Part shown: positions 26,177 to 34,690 of the stretch, piece after piece
Layout: each line of letters starts with the position of its first letter
How positions within the stretch are numbered: the stretch's first letter is position 1
Assembly (NCBI RefSeq): GCF_005771405.1
Contig: NZ_VAUA01000001.1
Location: 682,001 to 746,000 of the forward strand
Length of the DNA: 64,000 bases
Direction of reading: 5' to 3'
Source: Parasedimentitalea maritima
GTDB taxonomy: Bacteria > Pseudomonadota > Alphaproteobacteria > Rhodobacterales > Rhodobacteraceae
Position numbers and translations under genes: made by a program
Notes under the pieces: generated by a model
What the model was told of the DNA's origin: nothing
What the model saw: only the letters and a program-made list of their open reading frames with translations
Databases searched by the model: none

Positions 26177-27738
26177 AAAATGTTATAGTTCACTTAGGTC
26201 CCCACAAAACGGGATCCACTTCAATTCAAAAATGTTTAACCGAAAGTAGTACCGACCTGGTTAGTGGTGGGATCTCTTTTCTTCACGATAGTGAGACACT
26301 TGAGGCTGCCACTCTTCTTTCGAGAGAACTCTTTGATGAAGCCGAAGAAAAAATGTCGAAGCTGTCGATAGCTATTTCCAACTTGAAAGTAGACACTGTA
26401 ATTTTGTCTCAAGAAGATTTTTCCGGAAACTTGATAGGCAGAACTAACAAGCGTAGAATATATCCGAAACTCACTAAGAATATGAGGATAATTTCGAGAT
26501 CCTTAAGGCCTCATAATGTGAGATTTGTCTTTTTTGAAAGAGAAGAATCCGAATGGATGCGGAGTTGTTACCACCAACATCTTAAGTACCGGACTAAATT
26601 TTCTAGCCTTCCCGAATTCAAGGAGCATTTTGAAAGCCCTTGGAACTGGACACAGAAACTTGAACGAGCGCACCATGTATTTGGTGAGAAGCTTATAGTC
26701 TTTCCCTATAGTGCTACACCCAAGGACGGAGTAAATGCACTCCTATCTTTAGCTACAACTAGCACAAGCGGGAAACTGGAACATCTATTCAGTTTTCAAG
26801 AAAACATTTCTCCAAAACGCGACGTAATTGAGAAGTTAGAGCGAGTGAATCGCCTCACGGAGTTTCCCGCCACGGCATGGCTTGCCAAAAAAATGCTTTT
26901 GGACGAATGGGCACCCAAAAGGGTTCCTGATTCTGAGATCTGCTATTCAATTTGGCCGCCAGAAGTAGAGCAAAAGCAGAGTGTAGCTCTTCCAAATCTG
27001 ATGGAGCGTACTAGACACAGAGTTCCTACCCATCAAGTGAGTGATCTTCTGCCAGAATTAGATGTCGATCTTTTGCCAATGCTCACGACAATTCTACCAA
27101 ATGATGAGTTTCTTACGGATGCCTCCAGGCAACAAATGGAGAACCAGTCAAAGATTTTACGCTATCACCTTCGGGGGAAGTCAGAACTCTCATATTTGAA
27201 CGGACTGACTATTAGCTATTTGCGAAGAGATACAAAATATACCGATAAGGCCCGGCACCTCTTTCACAGAATTTGGGACGAACATGGGTTGAGTATGATA
27301 AATGAATTATCCACAAGGTGGTTGATCTCGTCTCTGCAAACATTTTTTGATCACGGGAAATCAGAAAGTCAGCGCCTAATTGGGTCCGCAGCCTACTTCT
27401 ATGCCAACATGATTAAGATCTATGAATCTGAGAGGTCTATTGAAGGTTCTCAGCCTGACGCGGTGTATGAAAGCGAAACCCCACAAACCAGTAACATGTT
27501 TCGCGGACTGGATAGATTTTCAGTAGGTGGTTCAGATCTCATGCTGAACACCAACGCTTTGGCATTGGAAATCGCTGCAAAAGATGATGTTGCTGGGCTT
27601 GTTTTTCAAGAATTTATGTTGCGAGTTAAGTCTTCGAAGAACGTCTTTAGCCGTCAAGACACCACGCGTTTGGAACTTGGGGTGGCAAAAGAAGGGTTCA
27701 TTGACACCTGGTCATTTTTTGAAGAACCAGAAAAATAG
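26173..27738 (+). CDS. Sulfotransferase-like P-loop protein with long C-terminal extension
   Basis: A 521-residue protein. The N-terminus MKNVIVHLGPHKTGSTSIQKCL is the 5'-phosphosulfate (PAPS) binding loop of bacterial sulfotransferases. A second family element, FVFFEREESEWMRSCYHQHLKYRT, resembles the 3'-phosphate region. Residues beyond about 240 have no recognisable domain. It may transfer sulfate to the glycan modified by the neighbouring pyruvyl transferase-like enzyme (inference). It overlaps that gene by 4 bases, so the two are coupled. AT-rich, part of the island. Confidence 0.75.
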   Translation: MKNVIVHLGPHKTGSTSIQKCLTESSTDLVSGGISFLHDSETLEAATLLSRELFDEAEEKMSKLSIAISNLKVDTVILSQEDFSGNLIGRTNKRRIYPKLTKNMRIISRSLRPHNVRFVFFEREESEWMRSCYHQHLKYRTKFSSLPEFKEHFESPWNWTQKLERAHHVFGEKLIVFPYSATPKDGVNALLSLATTSTSGKLEHLFSFQENISPKRDVIEKLERVNRLTEFPATAWLAKKMLLDEWAPKRVPDSEICYSIWPPEVEQKQSVALPNLMERTRHRVPTHQVSDLLPELDVDLLPMLTTILPNDEFLTDASRQQMENQSKILRYHLRGKSELSYLNGLTISYLRRDTKYTDKARHLFHRIWDEHGLSMINELSTRWLISSLQTFFDHGKSESQRLIGSAAYFYANMIKIYESERSIEGSQPDAVYESETPQTSNMFRGLDRFSVGGSDLMLNTNALALEIAAKDDVAGLVFQEFMLRVKSSKNVFSRQDTTRLELGVAKEGFIDTWSFFEEPEK

Positions 27739-27759
27739 GTGGAGCAAGATTATTACATC

Positions 27760-28554
27760 TCAAACTTTCGTTGGCCGAATTAGCGTCAGTTCAGGGTGGT
27801 TCGAAATGTTGATGATATCGTTACGGTACATTTCACTTAAGAGCTTGCCTTCTTCTTCAGTGAAAATTGGAACTGCTCGGTCTGCAATTGAAGACACTTT
27901 TAAATGTTCGCATGAGTTTTCCAAAATCTTTGTTTGCAGGTCTTTCGGAATTTGGTCTGGAGCTAAACCCAAGACGCTCTGAACGAAGGGTAAGGCGAGG
28001 GTGTTCGGCAGGGTAAAGTCCCAAATTACAATATTTGCCCCATCGCAGTGCGGCAATAATCGGCAAAAAAATTCGTACCAAGATGGGATTTGGAACGATA
28101 TTTTTTTCTTTAGTTCAAGTGCGCCGAGCTCATCAAGCAAAGTTCGAAAATAGTTGTATTGGTTAGCGATGGTGAAATGGAATGTGAGCTCATGTTCAGC
28201 GAAAATGCTCGTGATCTTGCCAATTTTTTCTTCTGCACCGGGTAAAATTTTGCTGTCATTTAAAATGGACTTTGGGTGCCCGAGAATGGCCTGTTGGCTA
28301 AAAATGATTTCTTGGAAATTTTCAAACCTTTGGAGAAGGCCGATCGTTTTTGGGTCGTGCAGGGATTGTCTGAAATCGAGTTCGCTAACTGCATTGATGC
28401 TGCTTCTTAGAGAGTTTTTAAATTCTTTGTTTGTAACCAGGTATGAGGATGGGTTGGCTTTTTTGACAATGCTTGCAATGCTACGGTCGTTTAAAATTCC
28501 GTCAGTTATTCGAGCTGGGCCAACATGAAAGTGAATTCCTAGTTCAGGTGTCAT
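27760..28554 (-). CDS. Hypothetical protein of the island
   Basis: A 264-residue protein I do not recognise. It begins MTPELGIHFHVGPARITDGIL, slightly reminiscent of the HLGPHKTGSTS start of the neighbouring sulfotransferase-like gene but without the P-loop Lys. The body is a mix of helices and strands, with no signal peptide or membrane segment. It is convergent with the sulfotransferase-like gene (21-base gap) and overlaps the small upstream gene by 11 bases, implying an operon. A TTG start at 28572 is possible. AT-rich like its neighbours. Confidence 0.65.
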   Translation of the reverse strand: MTPELGIHFHVGPARITDGILNDRSIASIVKKANPSSYLVTNKEFKNSLRSSINAVSELDFRQSLHDPKTIGLLQRFENFQEIIFSQQAILGHPKSILNDSKILPGAEEKIGKITSIFAEHELTFHFTIANQYNYFRTLLDELGALELKKKISFQIPSWYEFFCRLLPHCDGANIVIWDFTLPNTLALPFVQSVLGLAPDQIPKDLQTKILENSCEHLKVSSIADRAVPIFTEEEGKLLSEMYRNDIINISNHPELTLIRPTKV

Positions 28555-28849
28555 CAAGCGTCTCGGACCCAAATTGACTTCCAGATGAGACTTCTTCTCG
28601 AAGAAGACGAAGGCCAGATGCTGATCGACTTAGAGCCTCACTTAGAGCTGCTTGGTATCTCAAGTCCGCAGAAACCCAACCAATAACTCGCGCCTCAAAC
28701 TCTTCCTGAGGTAGCTTTTCAACAAGCAGATCACTTTCCAAGACATTACTCAGAATCTCCATAATTTGCTCGATCCTGTTTTGAACCGACTGAAGGTCGG
28801 CTGAGTTACCGCCGGTTACAACAAGAGAAACGCTTTCTTCGTCTGACAT
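28544..28849 (-). CDS. Small hypothetical protein, first gene of a two-gene operon
   Basis: A 101-residue acidic protein starting MSDEESVSLVVTGGNSADLQSVQNRIEQIMEIL, probably a strand-helix unit followed by a coiled helix. No family recognised. It has no clear ribosome site; a TTG 18 codons upstream (28903) is an alternative start. It overlaps the next gene and belongs to the island. Confidence 0.55.
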   Translation of the reverse strand: MSDEESVSLVVTGGNSADLQSVQNRIEQIMEILSNVLESDLLVEKLPQEEFEARVIGWVSADLRYQAALSEALSRSASGLRLLREEVSSGSQFGSETLDDT

Positions 28850-29031
28850 AATTTTGATATTTGGATGCAAGGCGGACCCCCAAGTCTCAAGCGGTGAGAT
28901 CAAAGATGTCTAGCAATTAAACTGTGTTGTTATCAACCCGTGCCCTGTCTGACGTCAGCGCTTATGGGTCCAAATAGCCGTATTTGATAAGAGAGAGTTC
29001 TTGGCTCATCGTAACCACTGAGGAGTGGACG

Positions 29032-29640
29032 ATGAGAAAGACAACTGGAACACGCAAAAGCCCTGTCGAGAAGATCGTCAAAGACATCAAGCGTGCGACA
29101 CGCAAGCAGTATTCCTCCGAAGAGAAGATCAGGATTGTCCTGGACGGGCTGCGTGGTGAGGACAGCATTGCTGGGCTATGCCGCCGCGAAGGGATTTCCC
29201 AAGGCGTCTACTACAAGTGGTCGAAGGACTTCATGGAGACCGGGAAGAAGCGGTTGGCGGGCGATACCGCCCGTGCTGCTACAACTGACGAGGTCAAAGA
29301 TGTGCGCCACGAAGCCTGCGACCTGAATGGACTGACGCAGATCAGGAAAGGATCCGGTGGGTCGTTTCCCTGCTGAAGGTGACGGAACAAACGCTGGAAC
29401 TTCGCTTGCGCAATAAAAGCATGTTCGACGGTGGGGAAGACCATGAATGAGGTATCTGTCACCTGGCAGGCGATTGGCAGCAATCTGCCGGTCAACGGGA
29501 CATGATCGTTATTTGCAGCGTGGCGAGGCTGGCCTACAGGATCAATCTACAAGCCAAAGCATCCCGACAAACAGCATCAGTGCCAGTTCAGGCCCCACTA
29601 GGACCTCTCGCAGGCCTTGCTCAATATTTCAGGCATAAGG
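29032..29640 (+). mobile_element. Degraded IS3-family insertion sequence
   Basis: The ATG at 29032 opens an IS3-type OrfA: RKQYSSEEKIRIVLDGLRGEDSIAGLCRREGISQGVYYKWSKDF, a helix-turn-helix transposase N-terminus. The frame is lost after about residue 98. Its true C-terminus resumes in another frame at 29373-29450 (EQTLELRLRNKSM..DGGEDHE). OrfB then appears only as scraps: a start near 29447 and, further on, DRYLQRGEAGLQDQST, the usual YRWYDRYLQ..GLEDR stretch. The DDE catalytic domain is missing, so the element cannot move on its own. Terminal inverted repeats were not found. It marks the right side of the AT-rich island. Confidence 0.8.
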
Positions 29641-29800
29641 TCCCAAGAAATGTCCCTACGCTTAGGTGGTGTAATTCGGCTATCGTAGAGCCTCGCAGTG
29701 GGGCACTGGGGATGGTTCTGGCAGTCTGTAGGCTGGAGTCTGCTGCCAGTGCATGAGGGGGCATACGTGAGAAGGAGGGATTCCTAGTTTGCTTTGCGAC

Positions 29801-30826
29801 TTAGGTCAGTTTTGGGCCGCAGCTTTCTCGTACAACTAGATCACCATGAAGAAGTGTCTCATGTGGAATCGGCGCTTCCCCAGAAAGCCCATCCAATAGA
29901 TATCCCATCGCTATTTCTCCGATTTTTTTTCGAGGTTGTCGTACTGTGGTCAATGCCGGAGTTATGTTGTTGGAAAAGGGAATGTCGTCAAAGCCAATGA
30001 CTGAGAAATCTTCGGGCACGCGGTAGCCACGTATTTGTAGCGCACTTATGACCCCAATTGCGGTGTCGTCATTGTAACAGAAAAAGGCTGTCGGCAGGGT
30101 GTCCTTGATAAACAGCCGTTCAATCGCAGCACGACCACCCTCACTGGAGCCGTCGCCTTCGATCCTCCATTCTGTGATGGGTTCAGCGGCTTCAGCAAGT
30201 CCTCTGACATAACCCACTTGCCGCAGATCAGAAATAGGGTTGCTGCTGCCGGACGATACATACGCGATTTTCCGATGGCCTAACGATATCAGGTATTCGG
30301 TTGCCATTTTGGATGACCCAACGTCGTCAACTCCGACATAGGACACGTCTTTATGGCTTACGGGGCAGGTTGCTGCGATGATCGGTGGCAAAGTGGAAAT
30401 TGGGTTTTTGGGATGTCCAACAACTGGCAGGTGGCCAGTAAGCAAGATTAATCCGTCTACCATTCCAGACGATAAAAACCGCATATGGTTTTCTTCAAGA
30501 GATACAGTGCCTTCAGTGTTTCCAATGAGGACACCGTAGCCCAACTCATTGGCGGCTTTTTCTAGGCCTATTAGTATTCCGGGAAAATTTGGATCAGCAA
30601 TCGACTGGGTCAACACCATAACCATACGAGAGCGTTGCATGCGAAGATTTTGTGCCATGGCATTGGCAGTGTAGCCAGTACGAGCAATGGCAGCGGTTAC
30701 CTTTTTGCGAGTACTTTCAGCAACTTTCCTGGGTGTTCGAATCGCACGGCTTACAGTGGCAATTGACACGCCCGCCAGCTTGGCAACGTCCTCGATTGTA
30801 GCTGGCCGGTCTGCTGATCTATTCAA
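29801..30826 (-). CDS. LacI-family repressor of the adjacent sugar operon
   Basis: A 341-residue repressor: DNA-binding head ATIEDVAKLAGVSIATVSRAIRTP, hinge region, then a periplasmic-binding-protein-like effector domain (SIADPNFPGILIGLEKAANELGYGVLIGNTEG ... YNDDTAIGVISALQIRGYRVPEDFSVIGFDDI). The start is TTG 30826 with AAGGA upstream. It is divergent from a ribose-type ABC operon, and two matching operators lie on the operon promoter. The inducer is probably the transported sugar or a metabolite of it. Confidence 0.92.
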   Translation of the reverse strand: MNRSADRPATIEDVAKLAGVSIATVSRAIRTPRKVAESTRKKVTAAIARTGYTANAMAQNLRMQRSRMVMVLTQSIADPNFPGILIGLEKAANELGYGVLIGNTEGTVSLEENHMRFLSSGMVDGLILLTGHLPVVGHPKNPISTLPPIIAATCPVSHKDVSYVGVDDVGSSKMATEYLISLGHRKIAYVSSGSSNPISDLRQVGYVRGLAEAAEPITEWRIEGDGSSEGGRAAIERLFIKDTLPTAFFCYNDDTAIGVISALQIRGYRVPEDFSVIGFDDIPFSNNITPALTTVRQPRKKIGEIAMGYLLDGLSGEAPIPHETLLHGDLVVRESCGPKLT

Positions 30827-30938
30827 AATCTTTATCCTTGGTCCGGTGATTTGTTGGGCCGGATTCCGTATTTCTTTCCAGACTCTTAGGTCGGTCTATA
30901 TCGTGAAACGGATCGACTGAGAAGGCTTAGCTGCCACT

Positions 30939-30976
30939 ATGTAAAGGTTTACATTGCGTATGAAAAGGTTTACATA
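30939..30976 (+). promoter_or_regulatory. Promoter with tandem LacI-type operators for the sugar ABC operon
   Basis: TTTACA (30948-30953) and TACATA (30971-30976) form a promoter with a 17-base spacer. Two copies of a palindrome, ATGTAAA-GG-TTTACAT (30939-30954, perfect) and ATGAAAA-GG-TTTACAT (30960-30975), cover the -35 and -10 elements. Their centres are 21 bases apart, two helix turns, so repressor dimers would bind the same face. Confidence 0.8.
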
Positions 30977-31028
30977 GGTCAAAATGGCACAGCATTTTAA
31001 TATGTGAATTTGTGTTGGGAAGGGTGAC

Positions 31029-32552
31029 ATGCTTGACGGACAATCCAGTACGACATTGGTTCTTGAGGCGGATCGTATCAGCAAGTCATTTGGTGCTGTT
31101 CCGGTGCTGTTCAGTGTCAGCATGGGTATTCGGGCGGGCGAAGTTCATGCCTTGATCGGAGAGAATGGCGCAGGGAAATCCACGCTGATGAAGATTCTCT
31201 CCGGCTTTCACACGCCTACGTCAGGCCGCATTCTCTTTGATGGTGAGGAGGCCATTTTGCCTCCGGACGGTGGGGCTGAGCGGCTTGGCATTGTCCTCAT
31301 CCATCAGGAACTGAACTTGGCCGAACAGATGACGGTCGAAGAAAACATATACTTGGGCCGCGAACTGACCCGAAATGGCGTTCTGGATCGCGAAACAATG
31401 CGAAGCAAAGTGCGCGGATATCTGGATGACATTGGATTGGATATTTCGACGTCTGCGCGGATATCTGATTTGTCCATAGCTGAAAAGCAGATGGTCGAAA
31501 TCGTCAAAGCAATCAGCCGAAATGCGCGGGTTCTGATCATGGACGAACCAACTGCAGTCTTGACCGAGGCTGAAACAGCGCTGTTCTTCCGTCAGGTCGA
31601 AAAGCTCAAGAAAACCGGTGTTGCCGTTGTTTTTGTTTCGCACAAATTGTCCGAGGTTAAACAGATTGCAGACAGGATAACGATTTTACGTGATGGACAG
31701 TGGATTGGCACCAAGGACGCGGATGCCTTGTCGCCGGATGCAATGGCACAAATGATGGTTGGCCGTGAATTGTCGGACCTCTATCCTCCCATGCATGAGG
31801 TCGATGTAGATGCTGAGTTAGTACTTGAAGTTCGAAACCTATACTCTAGCAGCGTTAGGGATGTCAGTTTTGACCTCCGCAAGGGTGAAATCCTAGGCTT
31901 TTCTGGCTTGATTGGTGCCGGGCGTACTGCCGTGTTTGAGGCGATTTGTGGTTTGGCTCCAATTGAGAGTGGACAAGTGTTCTTTGAGGGTCGTGAAACC
32001 CGCTTTGCATCGGTCGCAGCGGCGCGGGATGCTGGTGTCGCCTATCTTACCAAAGATCGCAAAGCCAAGGGCTTGTTGTTGGACAAGCAGATGCGCCCCA
32101 ACCTGACCTTGTTTGCGTTGCCAAAATTCGTGAGGCGTTTCGGTATCGATACCAAGGCAGAGGATAAGGCAATGGCCCGTGCGATCCGCCGATTTGATAT
32201 TCGGGCTCGCGATCCTAAGATCAATGTCGGCGACATGTCGGGCGGCAACCAGCAAAAGCTGTTGTTGGCCAAAATTATGGAAACCGACCCGCAAGTTGTC
32301 ATTATCGACGAACCGACCCGTGGTATCGACGTTGGTACCAAGCAACAGGTTTATCACTTCATTGCTGCACTGGCGGCTGAAGGGGTTTCGGTGGTCGTGA
32401 TATCATCTGAAATGCCCGAGGTAATTGGGGTCAGCCACCGTGTTGTGGTGATGCGCGACGGCCAGGTCATGGGCGTTCTCACTGGGGACGACATCAACGA
32501 AAACGAAATCGTGCGCTATGCCGCCGGTCTGAAACGGGAGGGCAGGGGATGA
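31029..32552 (+). CDS. Ribose-type sugar ABC transporter ATPase (two nucleotide-binding domains)
   Basis: A 507-residue RbsA/XylG-type protein with two fused ATPase halves. Half one has Walker A GENGAGKST, signature LSIAEKQMVEIVKAIS and Walker B VLIMDEPTAVL. Half two has the degenerate Walker A region GLIGAGRTAVFE and signature MSGGNQQKLLLAKIM with VVIIDEPTRGIDVG. This asymmetry is normal for the family. It powers uptake of a monosaccharide or polyol through the permease downstream, which its end overlaps by 4 bases. Confidence 0.93.
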   Translation: MLDGQSSTTLVLEADRISKSFGAVPVLFSVSMGIRAGEVHALIGENGAGKSTLMKILSGFHTPTSGRILFDGEEAILPPDGGAERLGIVLIHQELNLAEQMTVEENIYLGRELTRNGVLDRETMRSKVRGYLDDIGLDISTSARISDLSIAEKQMVEIVKAISRNARVLIMDEPTAVLTEAETALFFRQVEKLKKTGVAVVFVSHKLSEVKQIADRITILRDGQWIGTKDADALSPDAMAQMMVGRELSDLYPPMHEVDVDAELVLEVRNLYSSSVRDVSFDLRKGEILGFSGLIGAGRTAVFEAICGLAPIESGQVFFEGRETRFASVAAARDAGVAYLTKDRKAKGLLLDKQMRPNLTLFALPKFVRRFGIDTKAEDKAMARAIRRFDIRARDPKINVGDMSGGNQQKLLLAKIMETDPQVVIIDEPTRGIDVGTKQQVYHFIAALAAEGVSVVVISSEMPEVIGVSHRVVVMRDGQVMGVLTGDDINENEIVRYAAGLKREGRG

Positions 32553-33568
32553 CTGTCTTGGCAAACAGCAGCCTTGGAAAAGGAAAACGGATGAGCTTTG
32601 ACATCAAAACGGCTGGTCCGGCAATCGCCCTGATCCTGCTTTGTATTATTGGTTTCCTGCTTAACCCTGCTTTCTTGAGCGAGGGCAACCTGACAAACCT
32701 GCTAACCCGGTCTGCGTTTATCGGGATTATCGCGGTTGGAGCCACATTCGTCATCACTGCGGGGGGCATCGACCTTTCTGTTGGGTCAATGGCAGCTGCA
32801 ATTGCTGGTGTTATGATTATCATCATGAACAGCGCTGTGGAAACTTTGGGCCCTGGGCTCGCCACTGTTTTGCTGGGGTGTGGGTGTTCAATTGTTTTGG
32901 GTATTGGCGCGGGGTGGATCAACGGAATGCTGACCACCAAAGGCAAGATCGAGGCCTTTATCGTGACGCTTGGCACGATGGGCATTTACCGCTCTCTGGT
33001 GACATACTTCGCTGACGGCGGAACCTTGTCGTTGGATTTCGCGATCCGTGGCACATATCGGCCTGTCTACTACGGCAGTTTCCTAGGTCTTCCGATCCCG
33101 GTTTGGGTCTTCATTGTGGTTGCGGTTCTTGGGTGGTTCCTTCTAAACCGCACCGCCTTTGGCCGCTATTGTACGGCAATTGGGTCGAACGAAGCTGTCG
33201 CGAAGTATTCAGCCATCAAAGTCGATCGGGTCAAAACAATGACCTATGTCATTCAAGGACTTTGTGTATCGCTGGCCACCATCATCTATGTGCCACGCCT
33301 AGGGTCGGCATCTTCATCGACCGGTGTGTTATGGGAGCTGGAGGCCATTGCCGCGGTGATCATCGGGGGGACTGTGCTCAAAGGGGGATATGGTCGGATT
33401 GGTGGTACGATCCTTGGTGCGCTGATCCTGACCACTATCGGCAATATTCTGAACTTTACCGATCTGATTTCCAACTATCTGAACGGAACCATGCAAGGCC
33501 TTATCATCATCATAGCTGTCTGGTTGCAGCGCGGTGACTGGGGCAAGGCAAAGGCCAAAACTAACTAA
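32549..33568 (+). CDS. Ribose-type sugar ABC transporter permease
   Basis: A 339-residue membrane protein of the RbsC/XylH class, with about ten hydrophobic segments. Family motifs: VGATFVITAGGIDLSVGSM, GWINGMLTTKGKIEAFIVTLGTMGIYRSLV and the coupling loop FGRYCTAIGSNEAVAKYSAIKVDRVK. C-terminal IIGGTVLKGGYGRIGGTILGALI is also typical. Coupled to the ATPase gene by ATGA overlap. Confidence 0.92.
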   Translation: MTVLANSSLGKGKRMSFDIKTAGPAIALILLCIIGFLLNPAFLSEGNLTNLLTRSAFIGIIAVGATFVITAGGIDLSVGSMAAAIAGVMIIIMNSAVETLGPGLATVLLGCGCSIVLGIGAGWINGMLTTKGKIEAFIVTLGTMGIYRSLVTYFADGGTLSLDFAIRGTYRPVYYGSFLGLPIPVWVFIVVAVLGWFLLNRTAFGRYCTAIGSNEAVAKYSAIKVDRVKTMTYVIQGLCVSLATIIYVPRLGSASSSTGVLWELEAIAAVIIGGTVLKGGYGRIGGTILGALILTTIGNILNFTDLISNYLNGTMQGLIIIIAVWLQRGDWGKAKAKTN

Positions 33569-33669
33569 GACTACCAATTCCTAACCGGGGTCCTGTCCCC
33601 ATGTTGAAAAAACGAACCGGGCGCCACCGGACAGGAAAGGTGCGTCCAAAATCTCGGGAGGAGATTACG

Positions 33670-34626
33670 ATGAAACGCTTGAATGCAATTGGTGCGATGG
33701 CCTTGACAGGCGCGCTAGCGATTACCGCGTCACTAGCCAGTGCAGAAAACATCAAAATCGGTGTCAGCTATCCAACGCCGACCCACGCTTGGGCCGCTGG
33801 TATGAACTGGCATGCTGAACAGGCTGAAAAGCGCCTTGAAGCCTTGTACCCTGACGTGGATCTTATCCTCGTGAACTCCCCAGACCCAAGCGCACAGGCG
33901 AGTGCCCTAGAGGATCTTGTTTCGGTTCATAAGATCGATGCGCTTGTTGTTCTGCCTTTTGAATCCGAACCGCTGACCGATCCGGTGTTGAACGTCAAAA
34001 ATTCCGGCGCACGGATTACAGTTGTTGACCGCGGTCTGAGCCAGCCCGGGATCGAAGACATCTATGTTGCTGGCAACAACCCGGAAATGGGCCGTGTTTC
34101 GGCGGTTTATATGAAAACCCGCCTGAAATCTGGTGACAACATCGTGGTTCTGCGTGGCATCCCTACGTTGATCGATAATGAGCGCTTTGACGCCTTCATG
34201 GATGAAATGGAAGGTTCAGGCGTCAACGTGCTGGATCACAAACATGCCAACTGGAACCGGGATGACGGGTTTGAGGTGATGCAGGATTTCCTGAGCCGTT
34301 TCCCCGATATCGATGCGGTTTGGGCGCAGGATGACGACATTGCGATTGGTGTTGTGGCAGCGCTGAAGCAAGCGGGCCGTGATGGCGATGGCATGTTTGT
34401 AGTTGGCGGCGCTGGCATGAAAGAAACTATCAAATCTATCATGGATGGTGAAACCTTGGTGCCAGTTGACGTTCTGTATCCACCTTCGATGATCGCTACA
34501 GCTATGGATGTCACCGTTGCGTCGTTCAAATCGAATGGCCCAGTTGCGGGTCGCTACATTCTGGGTGCGACACTCATCACCCCTGAAAATGCGGCTTCGT
34601 TCTACTTCCCCGATTCTCCATTCTGA
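33670..34626 (+). CDS. Ribose-type periplasmic sugar-binding protein
   Basis: A 318-residue exported protein of the periplasmic binding type I family. Signal peptide MKRLNAIGAMALTGALAITASLASA, mature start ENIKIGVSYPTPTHAWAAGMNWHAEQAEKRLEALYP. The ligand-facing aromatic and Asp/Arg positions expected for sugars are present (YPTPTHAW, PFESEPLTDPV, VDRGL, WAQDDDIAIG). ATG 33670 follows a strong GGGAGGAG site. It is followed by a hairpin, then catabolic genes. The sugar is unknown. Confidence 0.9.
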   Translation: MKRLNAIGAMALTGALAITASLASAENIKIGVSYPTPTHAWAAGMNWHAEQAEKRLEALYPDVDLILVNSPDPSAQASALEDLVSVHKIDALVVLPFESEPLTDPVLNVKNSGARITVVDRGLSQPGIEDIYVAGNNPEMGRVSAVYMKTRLKSGDNIVVLRGIPTLIDNERFDAFMDEMEGSGVNVLDHKHANWNRDDGFEVMQDFLSRFPDIDAVWAQDDDIAIGVVAALKQAGRDGDGMFVVGGAGMKETIKSIMDGETLVPVDVLYPPSMIATAMDVTVASFKSNGPVAGRYILGATLITPENAASFYFPDSPF

Positions 34627-34644
34627 GGTCTGAACACTCAACAC

Positions 34645-34670
34645 AGAAAGGGGCATTCGTGCCCTTTTCT
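34645..34670 (+). terminator. Intercistronic hairpin after the sugar-binding protein gene
   Basis: AGAAAGGGGCA-TTCG-TGCCCTTTTCT, an 11-bp stem with one G-U and a TTCG loop. It ends 20 bases before the next gene. As an attenuator or 3' stabiliser it would favour binding-protein mRNA over the catabolic genes. Confidence 0.65.
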
Positions 34671-34690
34671 CGCAACCGGAGGATAGGACG

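Noticed and set aside
24942-30000. attR copy of the tRNA-Gln 3' end for the island
   Set aside because: Looked for GGTTCGAATCC and ACCACCCCAGCCA by eye and found none; the right boundary cannot be set.
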